Assembly: GCF_012926525.1 (NCBI RefSeq)
Contig: NZ_JABBNI010000013.1
Coordinates: 1-64,000, forward strand
Source: Clostridium muellerianum
Lineage (GTDB): Bacteria; Bacillota; Clostridia; Clostridiales; Clostridiaceae
Reading direction: 5' to 3'
Length of the DNA stretch: 64,000 nt
Below the pieces are notes generated by a model, which made no database searches, was not told the origin of the DNA, and worked only from the letters and a program-made list of their open reading frames with translations. Positions within the stretch are counted from its first letter, which is position 1. Each line of letters opens with the position of its first letter. Shown piece by piece: positions 44,921-53,336 of the stretch. A program made the position numbers and the translations under genes.

Positions 44921-45775
44921 ATGAAAGTTTATGAATTGTATTCCTCAACATATGGAAATTATGTTATTGCAGGAGCCTTTGAGAAGGATACTCAAGTATG
45001 GAATATGCGAACATATACAAAAATTATAGATTTAAAAACAAAGTATCGATCAGGTGGAAAACGTTTGGCTATATCTGATAATGGTCAATTTTGTGCAGCT
45101 GCAGCTTATAATAGGTTTGGAGTAGCATTATATGATGCAAAAAGTGGAGACGTTATCTGGAATATTAAAGAGATTAAACATATTCAGAGAATAAGGTTTA
45201 CTAGAAATGATGAAAATTTATCTGTAAGTAATAATGAAGATCAGACGTTTATACTAGATTTAAAAGATGGGAAAATAATATCTAAAATAAATGGAGCAAA
45301 GGACATTATATATAACAAATACAATAGTGATTTAATTATGAATGATTATTATATAAAATATAATAACTGCAGGATAGAACCAAAGAAAGAAAAATTAATT
45401 TTAGGTGTCTGCTGTTTGCCAAATGGCTTTGCATGTTCAACTGTTGGTGAAGGATTATATGTATATAATACTGAAGGATTACTTATGTGGAAAGCAGATA
45501 ACAATAAGAATGAGCATTTTGTCAGTATTTCATATTTAAAGAAATATAAATATGTTTGTGGAATAGTATATAAATATGATTCTCCAAGGACAATACCATA
45601 TTATGTAGTTTATTGTTATGATGCTGGAACAGGGGATTTAAAGTATGCACATGATTTAGATGAGGGATTTTCATATGCTTTTATTAAAGAATCAGAACAA
45701 ATTATTTCTGGAAGTGGAAGGGTGTTTCAGTTGAATGAAGCTGGAGCTGATGTCATCAAACAAATTAAATTTTAA
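44921..45775 (+). CDS. WD40/PQQ-like beta-propeller protein
   Basis: 284 aa, soluble, without signal peptide. Repeating blades: VIAGAFEKDTQVWNMRTY, LAISDNGQFCAAAAYNRFGVALYDAKSGDVIWNI, LSVSNNEDQTFILDLKDGKIIS and YYVVYCYDAGTGDLKYAHDL. About six blades, likely a protein-binding scaffold. ATG follows AAGAGGAGA. Confidence 0.7.
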   Translation: MKVYELYSSTYGNYVIAGAFEKDTQVWNMRTYTKIIDLKTKYRSGGKRLAISDNGQFCAAAAYNRFGVALYDAKSGDVIWNIKEIKHIQRIRFTRNDENLSVSNNEDQTFILDLKDGKIISKINGAKDIIYNKYNSDLIMNDYYIKYNNCRIEPKKEKLILGVCCLPNGFACSTVGEGLYVYNTEGLLMWKADNNKNEHFVSISYLKKYKYVCGIVYKYDSPRTIPYYVVYCYDAGTGDLKYAHDLDEGFSYAFIKESEQIISGSGRVFQLNEAGADVIKQIKF

Positions 45776-45822
45776 TTTGTTATAGGATTTCAAAAGATAA
45801 TTATGCAAAGGAGAGATTTGTA

Positions 45823-46251
45823 ATGAGCAGAATTAGTGAATATATGAAGGAAATGCTTGAGATATATGGAGATAAGGTAGAACTTACTAAAAGTACCTAT
45901 GATGAAAAGACCTTATCGTTGGTACCTAAAGCTTTAAGAGAGTTTTATGCTGAATATTCAAAGGTGGATTTACCATTTGGATATATATATTCTATTGAAA
46001 ACTCATTAAAAGATTCAAAAGCTGAACCTTTTAAAAGTGAAGGCTTTTTTTCTTTTGGTTTTGATGGATACTTTTCCTATTGGTTATGTTTGTTTACACC
46101 TGAGGATGATGGTTTATCATTTACATATTGGGATCATGAGGGTGGAGAAGATATAGGCAGAGCAGTATATAAGGATATTATAGAATTTTTAGAAGCTGTG
46201 CGATCAGAATATGAAGAAAATAAAGATCAATGGGATGCTGAAGATTATTAA
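45823..46251 (+). CDS. SUKH (SMI1/KNR4) protein
   Basis: 142 aa. LVPKALREFYAEYSKVDLPFGYIYS, FFSFGFDGYFSYWLCLF, then FTYWDHEGGEDIGRAVYKDIIEFLEAV, which is the complete short SUKH core. ATG follows AAAGGAGAG. Confidence 0.85.
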   Translation: MSRISEYMKEMLEIYGDKVELTKSTYDEKTLSLVPKALREFYAEYSKVDLPFGYIYSIENSLKDSKAEPFKSEGFFSFGFDGYFSYWLCLFTPEDDGLSFTYWDHEGGEDIGRAVYKDIIEFLEAVRSEYEENKDQWDAEDY

Positions 46252-46372
46252 GAATGTATTGTAAATAAGAGTTAATGATTAATTTTGAAAAGAAAAATTT
46301 AAGATGATAATAAGAAGTATTAGTGCTTTAAAGAATGGAGAAGAATAAATTAACAGTGAATTAAATGCAATA

Positions 46373-47545
46373 ATGGATAACTTTACAAGATTTATGGAAG
46401 AAGAATTTAAAAAAATTGGAGATATAAAAGACGAAAATAACTTTTTTTATAAAAGTGAGATTTTAGAATTAGTTAAGTATTGTGACACAAATAAAGGTGA
46501 AATAGATGATGTACTATCACAAATATCAAAAGAATTTAATACCTATAATGAACTTAAGGCGAACCTTCTTTGTCATGTGTGTGGTGCATTAGTTGAATTT
46601 GGAGGTAATCAAGATATAATAATTTCTCATGTAATTGAAAAAATGAAAGAAGCTTTAATATGGATAGCTGGAAGTGTAACAAAAAAAGAAGAAGAGAAAG
46701 ATTTACATAAAAGAGTTAAGGTTTATGTAAGCTATCAAATCATAGATTATTTAATAATGGCGGCCATGACAATGCTTTCAAGAAATTCGTTGGAAAGAGA
46801 AAAACTAAAAAATGATAAAGATATGCCGATTTTATTAAGTATTGTCACTACTGATGTGGTAAAAAACATATATTACATTCAAAAAATAATGGAACTTACA
46901 GATAACTTAGAAATGACTGTAATACATCCAGATAAAAAGAAAGGATATAAGATTAAGGTAGACGGAGTGCAAAACTATTTTCACTTTTTTACTTTACTTC
47001 AAGGAGAATTTATAGAAAAGGTCAGTGATGAACTAGGATTAGATAAAGGTTTATTAAATAAAACTGCAGTGGATGTGGCAAGAACTGTAGTAATTCCTGA
47101 TAGTTCTGAAAAAGCAGAGGACAAGGCTATATTTGGCTATTACATATGGTCTGCCCTTAGTTTAGATAAAACACTAAGCAAAAATATACCGTTTGAGCAG
47201 TGGGTGTATGGAGAATTGATGCCAAAGCATACACCAACTATTCTTGGTGAACGGGTAATTTTAATTGGAGATAATTTATTAAAAGAACGTATTTGGGATA
47301 GAGCACAGTTTTCACCCCTACATGATGCACTGAAACCACAAGTTTCAATTATATCAAGGTTAAATGAGGCTGAAGTTGAAGAGTATTTAGATAAGATAGT
47401 TTTGGAAAAAAGAAAAATTGAACAAGCTAGTGCAAATAATGAAAGTTCTAAAGTAGTAGAGAAAGATGAAAAAGTGGAAATGAAAACTAAGGTTGAAGAT
47501 AATGAAAGGGGCTTTAAAGGATTCTTAAAAAAATTATTTAATTAA
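46373..47545 (+). CDS. Protein of unknown family with charged C-terminal tail
   Basis: 390 aa, the largest unrecognised member of the array. Helical N-terminal two thirds, a distinct segment NYFHFFTLLQGEFIEKVSDELGLDKG and FEQWVYGELMPKHTPTILGERVILIG, then a low-complexity Lys/Glu linker (about 345-380) ending in a basic amphipathic helix GFKGFLKKLFN that could touch a membrane. No ribosome site stands out before the ATG at 46373. Function unknown. Confidence 0.6.
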   Translation: MDNFTRFMEEEFKKIGDIKDENNFFYKSEILELVKYCDTNKGEIDDVLSQISKEFNTYNELKANLLCHVCGALVEFGGNQDIIISHVIEKMKEALIWIAGSVTKKEEEKDLHKRVKVYVSYQIIDYLIMAAMTMLSRNSLEREKLKNDKDMPILLSIVTTDVVKNIYYIQKIMELTDNLEMTVIHPDKKKGYKIKVDGVQNYFHFFTLLQGEFIEKVSDELGLDKGLLNKTAVDVARTVVIPDSSEKAEDKAIFGYYIWSALSLDKTLSKNIPFEQWVYGELMPKHTPTILGERVILIGDNLLKERIWDRAQFSPLHDALKPQVSIISRLNEAEVEEYLDKIVLEKRKIEQASANNESSKVVEKDEKVEMKTKVEDNERGFKGFLKKLFN

Positions 47546-47677
47546 GTAGTTATTGAAGGCATAAGTTACATATAGTCAATAAAGCTAGGGAGTAATAGCA
47601 ATGAATAAGGATTTACCTAAGCTTAATGTGGTTATCTATAATTATCTTTGCTATGTATTTAGAAGGGAATGTTGTAA

Positions 47678-48301
47678 ATGGGATTGTTTTTGGCGATATC
47701 TGGTGTAATAGGTAAGAAGGCAGAAGAAGTAACAAAAGCACTAGAGGAGTATATTAGTTTTAAAAAAGGTAATATAGAAGAGGTTCAGCCAGTAAATGAA
47801 GCTTTTGATTTGTGCGTTATTGGTGAAAATGAAAAGAATACTACGATTGTTTATCCAAATGATTTTTTTAGATGGGAAGAAGCATCTGAGTATTTATCTA
47901 AGGTATTGAATACTAGTGTATGTTCATTTCATATTCACGATAGTGATCTCTGGATGTATAGTTTTTATAACTGTGGTAATGTTGAAGATAAGTTCAACCC
48001 AATTCCAGACTATTGGGAAAGGCTGTCTGAAAAAGAAATAGAAAAGTGGAAAGGGAATCCGGAGGTTATATGTAAGTTTATTAAGGATATCTCTTCTGAT
48101 GATATTAAAAACTATTATAAGTTTTGGAGAAGAGATAATGTTCAAGCAGAGAAGGCTTATGAAGAAGATGAATTTGCTTTTGGAGACGAATGGCAAGTGG
48201 TGGATTTTATGAACAAGCTTAGTATTATATATCCTTTTGAAGAGGACAATGGATTTCCAATAGGAAAAACTTATAAGATTAGTCTTAGATATGAATTTTA
48301 G
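47678..48301 (+). CDS. Protein of unknown family with HDSDLWMY motif
   Basis: 207 aa. SVCSFHIHDSDLWMYSFYNCGNVEDKFNPIPDYWERLSEKEI and a C-terminal EWQVVDFMNKLSIIYPFEED recall a widespread uncharacterised Firmicutes family often seen beside SUKH genes; I cannot give its name. ATG follows AAGGGAATG. The next gene starts within 10 nt of its stop. Confidence 0.6.
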   Translation: MGLFLAISGVIGKKAEEVTKALEEYISFKKGNIEEVQPVNEAFDLCVIGENEKNTTIVYPNDFFRWEEASEYLSKVLNTSVCSFHIHDSDLWMYSFYNCGNVEDKFNPIPDYWERLSEKEIEKWKGNPEVICKFIKDISSDDIKNYYKFWRRDNVQAEKAYEEDEFAFGDEWQVVDFMNKLSIIYPFEEDNGFPIGKTYKISLRYEF

Positions 48302-48310
48302 GTGATTTAT

Positions 48311-48754
48311 ATGGATCAATTCGAAAAATTAAATTTAATTAGGAAAATACAAGAAGTTCAAAGTCAGTGTTGTACACATGAAAAAGAAATTCTAATATCC
48401 ATAGATGACTATTTTAAAGGAAATGATGAAAGCCATTGTATCATTCTTGCTAATACTTCTGTAAATTTATCATCAAAAGAATTTGAAAAATTTTTAAGAA
48501 ATTTAAAGAGAAAAGATAATGTGATGGATGTATTTATACGTTTTTATGATTACGAAGATGCTATGGATTATGAGGATGCATGGATAAATTCAGACACGGT
48601 TTTTCTTATAACCTCTGCAGATGTTCAGAAAGTAAAAAGCTGGTTTCAGGGATTAGAACCTTCTAGTGTTAAGGAAGAGACATGCTTAAATGAATTTGTT
48701 AATTTGCCATATATTCCTGAGAAGTACAGAATTATTAATGTTTGGTGGGATTGA
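48311..48754 (+). CDS. Small acidic protein, family not recognised
   Basis: 147 aa from the ATG at 48311; the preceding TAGGTGA overlaps the stop codon of the previous gene and acts as ribosome site. Segment FIRFYDYEDAMDYEDAWINSDTVFLITSADVQKVKSWFQ, ending in IINVWWD. Translationally coupled to the gene before it. Confidence 0.6.
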   Translation: MDQFEKLNLIRKIQEVQSQCCTHEKEILISIDDYFKGNDESHCIILANTSVNLSSKEFEKFLRNLKRKDNVMDVFIRFYDYEDAMDYEDAWINSDTVFLITSADVQKVKSWFQGLEPSSVKEETCLNEFVNLPYIPEKYRIINVWWD

Positions 48755-48790
48755 TAGAAAAAGTAGCGTTAGCTAAAATAGGAGGAAGTT

Positions 48791-49594
48791 ATGAGTAAAA
48801 ATAGCGAAGTAAAAAGCTTTGAAAATAGATTTTCAGAAGAAATATTTGAAGTGGCTGCTGTAACAGCTTCTTTAGGAGTTGGTGCAGGCAAGGCAGGAGG
48901 AGAAGAGTTATGGAGAGCTTCTATCGATCTTATTGCTTGGAAAGATTTAAACAGCAGTGAGCCAGTAGTAAAAGAGGAAGTAAGCCTAGACTGGATTACT
49001 GATGATAAAGGTTTAAAGGAATGGCAAAAGACTATTAAAGAAAGTTCCATAATTAAAATTAAACTTAGAAAAGGAGAAAGATCCTTTATGTTGGTGGAGC
49101 TTATAGATGCAGATTATAAGGATGAAGAGCTTCAAAACATATTGCTGGAAGACCTAAAACCAGTATCTTATGAAGATGAGCTCCTTGGAAAATTTAAATT
49201 AGATAAGGGCATTAAGCTTTTTAAGACTGATATCACCTGGGCAGAAGAAAAGGGACGATTATATTTTGATCTAGATGAGGAAGAAACAATGAAAGCTTCT
49301 CTCAAAACTGCACATGAGCTTTTCAAAAATCAAAAGCACTGGAGTGATAAAATTAGATCATATGCTGCAAGTGAGCTTTTAGAACTTGCTAACGATTGGA
49401 TTGACGAAGAAGATGATATTGATGAGGTCACAGACGAAATGTTTATTGAATCCATAGAGCTAGATACTATAAGCGTTTATCCTAAAGGTGAGTTTGAGAT
49501 TTTCTTCTTTGATGGAGACTTGTTTGCAGGACACTGCATCATAGTCAGTGGAAATATAAATGGAAATTTAGATTCAGCAGAAATTGCGGGATAA
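48791..49594 (+). CDS. DUF2262 protein
   Basis: 267 aa. Starts with EVAAVTASLGVGAGKAGGEELWRASIDLIAW; DUF2262 end with FEIFFFDGDLFAGHCIIVSGNINGN. Its complete length suggests two repeats of a beta-rich unit. A TPR-fused relative is at 32189 and a relic at 28647. ATG follows AGGAGGAAG. Confidence 0.8.
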   Translation: MSKNSEVKSFENRFSEEIFEVAAVTASLGVGAGKAGGEELWRASIDLIAWKDLNSSEPVVKEEVSLDWITDDKGLKEWQKTIKESSIIKIKLRKGERSFMLVELIDADYKDEELQNILLEDLKPVSYEDELLGKFKLDKGIKLFKTDITWAEEKGRLYFDLDEEETMKASLKTAHELFKNQKHWSDKIRSYAASELLELANDWIDEEDDIDEVTDEMFIESIELDTISVYPKGEFEIFFFDGDLFAGHCIIVSGNINGNLDSAEIAG

Positions 49595-49620
49595 TAGGAT
49601 AAATTGGAGCGAGGGATAAA

Positions 49621-50346
49621 ATGTGTAATTTAAGTACTAGAGCAATTGATATGCTTAATAAATCAAAAAAACAAAAGGTACCTAAAGATGATGAAGTTTT
49701 ATTTAAGGTGCTAAAAGATGTAGGATACCCAGCATATGATAGTGTTTTAAAATTTCAAAAGTTATATGCTGGAATATCATATAGGCTAGGAAAATCCAAT
49801 GAAGGATTTTCTTTAGAAATGATAAGTGCTCAGTTTAATCCACGTACAATGGATTATGATTATTATGTAGATGCAGAAGAAATAGATGGGGAGTATTATT
49901 TTGTTTGTGCAACATACCATTATAATGAATCAATATATATGGTAATGGATTCAAAGGGAAGGATTTATGGTAAAGAGTATAATGATAATAAACCATATTT
50001 ACTAGCAGATTCAATTGAAAAATTTATTGAGAAAGATGCAGTAAAAAATTACTTTTTAGAAAAGCAGTCAGAGTGGATTAGAGCAAGCTTTGAGAACAGT
50101 AATTTAAATGAATGGAAAGCTATCAAAGAATATTCTTTGATAAAGATAGACGAGGCTTGTGATAGCTGCAGTACTTATTTAAAGGATAAAAATGATGAAT
50201 TTTTTTTAACTGTACAAAGATATGAGGATGGAACAGAAAATAAAATTATCTATGCATCTTCAGTGGTGGAATTGATTAAAAAGTTATTTAGGGATAAATT
50301 GAAAGTGGCAGTTGGATATCCTAGATATGAAATATATAAATTTTAG
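49621..50346 (+). CDS. SUKH-like protein
   Basis: 241 aa. SVLKFQKLYAGISYRLGKSNEGFSLEM and IYMVMDSKGRIYGKEYN...YLLADSIEKFIEKDAVKNYF have the order of a SUKH fold (helix, acidic beta turn, terminal helix). The last ~80 residues add a second small domain. ATG follows GGAGCGAGG. It ends 14 nt before the endonuclease V-like gene. Confidence 0.6.
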   Translation: MCNLSTRAIDMLNKSKKQKVPKDDEVLFKVLKDVGYPAYDSVLKFQKLYAGISYRLGKSNEGFSLEMISAQFNPRTMDYDYYVDAEEIDGEYYFVCATYHYNESIYMVMDSKGRIYGKEYNDNKPYLLADSIEKFIEKDAVKNYFLEKQSEWIRASFENSNLNEWKAIKEYSLIKIDEACDSCSTYLKDKNDEFFLTVQRYEDGTENKIIYASSVVELIKKLFRDKLKVAVGYPRYEIYKF

Positions 50347-50359
50347 GAGGTTAAAAGTA

Positions 50360-50866
50360 ATGAAAAGTGTAATTGCAGCATGTTTTGATGTTTATTATTA
50401 TGAAAATTATGCAAAAGCTAGTTGTGTTGTTTTTCAAAAAGATGAAGAGGAACGTATTCTAGCGGAGTATAATGTGCTAATTGACGAGATAAGTGAGTAT
50501 ATTCCAGGACAATTCTATAAAAGAGAACTGCCATGTATATTAAAACTTTTGGAGAAGGTAAAAGAAAATTTGGATTTTATTATTGTTGATAGTTTTGTAT
50601 GGCTTAATGATAGTAAAAAAGGATTAGGTGGATATCTATATGAAGCTCTAAATTGTAAAACACCTGTTATTGGAGTAGCAAAAACATTTTTTAAGGATAG
50701 TACAAATTATTTAGAAGTATATCGTGGAAAAAGTAATAAACCTTTGTATGTTAGTGCTGCTAACTTAGATTTAAATTATGCTGCACAATTTATAAAAGAA
50801 CTAAATGGTGAATATAGAATGCCGCAAGTATTAAAACGGGTTGATCAATTATCTAGGGAAGCGTAA
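50360..50866 (+). CDS. Endonuclease V-like protein
   Basis: 168 aa from the ATG at 50360, after TAGGAGG. EndoV cleaves DNA or RNA beside deoxyinosine or inosine. The metal-binding acids are in place: Asp10 (AACFDVYY), Glu56 (YIPGQFYKRELP) and Asp77 (IIVDSF), and Lys108 (GVAK). But the highly conserved DGHG-type loop is DSFVW, and the C-terminus is short for the family (about 220 aa). It may be a divergent EndoV with a different target. B. subtilis YwqL, an EndoV homologue, also lies in a toxin-immunity locus, together with a YwqG (DUF1963). Confidence 0.8.
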   Translation: MKSVIAACFDVYYYENYAKASCVVFQKDEEERILAEYNVLIDEISEYIPGQFYKRELPCILKLLEKVKENLDFIIVDSFVWLNDSKKGLGGYLYEALNCKTPVIGVAKTFFKDSTNYLEVYRGKSNKPLYVSAANLDLNYAAQFIKELNGEYRMPQVLKRVDQLSREA

Positions 50867-50881
50867 AGGTGGAAATGACAT

Positions 50882-51463
50882 ATGGCAAAGAAAACATTTA
50901 ATGATGAAGTATATGGAAAAATTACATATAAAGAAGACTATTGGTTGTTAAAGGATAGAGTAACATTTAAGATAAATAATAAAGAAACCATTGTTAATGC
51001 AGAGGTAGATGTTTATAATTCAATTTATGAAAATTTTAATATGGGACTAATGAGTGAAGGGTTAATGAAGTTCCATAAAGAAAATCCAGAGCTTCTTAGA
51101 GCTGATGAAGCGGAAAAAATAAAAAGTGAGCAAAAATTATTGTATAAAAAATATCTAATAGAAAACATTGATAAAACTTCTTATAACATAGAAGAAGCAG
51201 CATTACGTAAAAGAGAAGAAATGCTGGAAGATGAAACTGAAAAGACTTTTTCTGAAATAGTAGGAAAGGAAAAAGCAAAAAGGATTTTTCAAGCTAGAAC
51301 AAGGGAAGAAAAGTTAGCTTCATTAGAGTTAAAAAGATTGAGAGTGTTTAAGGACTCAATTGAAATTGAATGTAAATGTGATTGGTTTAGTCCATTAGGA
51401 GGATTTGTTATTTTTAGTGGTGGTAGTATTGAAATGTTTTATATTGATTCTATGAGTATTTAG
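50882..51463 (+). CDS. Acidic protein, family not recognised
   Basis: 193 aa. The N-terminal beta part (FNDEVYGKITYKEDYWLLKDRVTFKINNKETIVNAEVDVY) resembles DUF2004/DUF6985-type proteins weakly; the middle is a long charged helix, the end a short beta segment (CDWFSPLGGFVIFSGGSIEM). It follows the EndoV-like gene by 15 nt. Last clear member of the array. Confidence 0.55.
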   Translation: MAKKTFNDEVYGKITYKEDYWLLKDRVTFKINNKETIVNAEVDVYNSIYENFNMGLMSEGLMKFHKENPELLRADEAEKIKSEQKLLYKKYLIENIDKTSYNIEEAALRKREEMLEDETEKTFSEIVGKEKAKRIFQARTREEKLASLELKRLRVFKDSIEIECKCDWFSPLGGFVIFSGGSIEMFYIDSMSI

Positions 51464-51531
51464 ATATTCCTAATTATAGGGGTATATAAAATTTTATAGA
51501 ACTTTAAAAGAAAGCAAAGGGGGTGTGCATT

Positions 51532-52380
51532 ATGATTACAAACGAATTGGTAACTCAAAGTATTGATTATATAGTGCAACATTTAGATGAGGGGATTTCA
51601 ATTGAGGATGTTGCAGATTACTGTCATTTATCAAAATATTATTTTAGTAGAGTTTTTAAGGCAGAAACAGGGGAAAGCATGTATGCTTTTATTAAACGCT
51701 TAAGAATGGAACAAAGTGCTTTTAGACTTAAAGTTGAAAAAGACAAATCAATTACTGGCATTGGTTATGATTATGGATATAGTCCGTCAAATTACAGTTC
51801 AGTATTTAAAAAGCATAATAATATTTCTCCAGTTCAATTTCGAAATGGGAAGTATGCAGAATGTGTAACTAATCCTTTTTATCAGGACAAGCTTGTTAAA
51901 TTTCAATCCTTTGAAGAATATGGTAAGCAGATTCACATACAGCAAATGAATGATTTTGTGGTTATTTATGAAAGGCATATTGGAAATTATATTGAACTTA
52001 AAAAAAAATGGCGTGACTTCATAGAAAAATATAAAGAACATTTAAAGGAAGATACTCTTTTAATTGAAAGATCATATGCTGATCCATCTGTTGCAAGTAT
52101 AGATCAATGTTTATATGATATATGCATCACCGTTGATAAAAATTGTTCTTTTGATAATGTTACAACTATTCAGGGTGGTAAATTTGCAGTTTATCGCTTT
52201 GATGGACAGGTACAGGATATCTTTCCTGCTTTTCAAGGCTTATTTAATGTTTGGCTAGCAAATAGTTGTTATGAAATGGATAAAAGATATGGATTAGATA
52301 TTTATAGAACTATTAACTGGAAAAGCATGCAAGTTGTAATGGATTTATGTATACCAATTAAGGCACATGAAAGAAAATAG
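51532..52380 (+). CDS. AraC-family regulator with GyrI-like sensor domain
   Basis: 282 aa. Two helix-turn-helix motifs at the N-terminus (ISIEDVADYCHLSKYYFSRVFKAETG and ITGIGYDYGYSPSNYSSVFKKHNNISPVQFR), then a GyrI-like small-molecule-binding domain (residues about 125-282, VVIYERHIGNY...GKFAVYRFDG). ATG at 51532 follows AAAGGGGG. Domain pattern of MDR regulators such as Rob/BmrR effector fusions. A strong hairpin terminator follows. Confidence 0.9.
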   Translation: MITNELVTQSIDYIVQHLDEGISIEDVADYCHLSKYYFSRVFKAETGESMYAFIKRLRMEQSAFRLKVEKDKSITGIGYDYGYSPSNYSSVFKKHNNISPVQFRNGKYAECVTNPFYQDKLVKFQSFEEYGKQIHIQQMNDFVVIYERHIGNYIELKKKWRDFIEKYKEHLKEDTLLIERSYADPSVASIDQCLYDICITVDKNCSFDNVTTIQGGKFAVYRFDGQVQDIFPAFQGLFNVWLANSCYEMDKRYGLDIYRTINWKSMQVVMDLCIPIKAHERK

Positions 52381-52400
52381 AGCAAGAATTCAGAAGTTAA

Positions 52401-52471
52401 AAAACAGACTTTCTACTATAATAAGAACTGCAGCAGGGATACAGTTCTTATTATAGTAGAAAGTCTGTTTT
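52401..52471. terminator. Perfect 30-bp hairpin after the AraC gene
   Basis: Arms 52401-52430 and 52442-52471 are exact complements around an 11-nt loop, with AAAA on the left edge and TTTT on the right. A very strong, possibly bidirectional terminator 20 nt after the AraC stop. Confidence 0.85.
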
Positions 52472-52511
52472 ATGTTTTTATAAGTAATATAGAAAATGGA
52501 GGAGTTTAAAA

Positions 52512-53060
52512 ATGTTTGATATAAGGAAAATTCAGGAACAGTTAATTTATGTAGCTGTTAAAAGCGTCAGTAATGATGAAACAGCAAAAGAAATAGTATA
52601 TGGAAAGGATGAACTTGCAAGAACAGAGGATAATTCTATATGGGTTAAGTCCACAATGAAGAGATTAGAAGATAATTTTGATAACTCAACTGTTAAACAA
52701 ATAAGAATGCATTGCCAGTGTGGATACGGGATGGATGAGAAATTAAATCTTTTGAAAGAGCTGTTAGAATCATCTTCTAATATTGAGGAATTTGGAAATT
52801 CAGATAAAGCAAAAGCAGCAGGCCTGTACTCAGAAAATGGCGAATTATATCTTCAATTTTCTTTTTGTCCATGCCCAATGCTTGCAGAGGTGGACAGATT
52901 AGAAACAAATACCTGGTGTCAATGTACCACAGGGTATAGTAAAGTACTTTTTGAAAAGGCCTTTGGGTGTAAAGTAGATGTAGAGCTTTTAAAAAGTATA
53001 AAAATGGGTGATGAGAAGTGTCTTATGAAAATAATTCCACAAGAAGCTATATGGAAATAA
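52512..53060 (+). CDS. Cysteine-rich DUF6144-like protein
   Basis: 182 aa with Cys clusters CQCGYGMD, FCPCPML and CQCTTGYSK, probably a metal or Fe-S site, followed by FEKAFGCKVDVELLKSIKMGDEKCLMKI. This is the pattern of the DUF6144/L-2-amino-thiazoline hydrolase-like group. ATG follows TGGAGGAG. It is isolated from both neighbours by terminators. Confidence 0.7.
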   Translation: MFDIRKIQEQLIYVAVKSVSNDETAKEIVYGKDELARTEDNSIWVKSTMKRLEDNFDNSTVKQIRMHCQCGYGMDEKLNLLKELLESSSNIEEFGNSDKAKAAGLYSENGELYLQFSFCPCPMLAEVDRLETNTWCQCTTGYSKVLFEKAFGCKVDVELLKSIKMGDEKCLMKIIPQEAIWK

Positions 53061-53197
53061 AATAATTTTAATGAGCAAAATAAATTTGCTGTCAGGAAAC
53101 AATATAGCGAAATAATATTAACTAGAACGAAGAATGAATTTTAGAATGTTTTGAGATTAGTATTTTTATTACCAAATATAATTTATTCACTATATGC

Positions 53198-53251
53198 AAA
53201 AGTACTCTATAGAATAGACTTTTCTAGCTACATATTCTATAGGGTACTTTT
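53198..53251. terminator. Bidirectional terminator
   Basis: AAAAGTACTCTATAGAATA (53198-53216) pairs with TATTCTATAGGGTACTTTT (53233-53251), one G-U pair. Serves the cysteine-rich gene and the convergent MFS gene. Confidence 0.85.
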
Positions 53252-53336
53252 ATTAATTCTAATTACATTTTCATTGTATTATATGAAAAGCTAAAAGTTA
53301 TAAATAAAATAGTTCATTACAGATTTTATTTTGAAA

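Noticed and set aside
47600-47707. 35-codon frame overlapping the start of the gene at 47678
   Set aside because: Composition is unlike a real protein and it overlaps a gene with a better start and ribosome site.
24619-51463. Complete toxin-immunity or secretion locus
   Set aside because: I looked for WXG/LXG, RHS/YD repeats, pre-toxin and secretion ATPase motifs on both strands and saw none.
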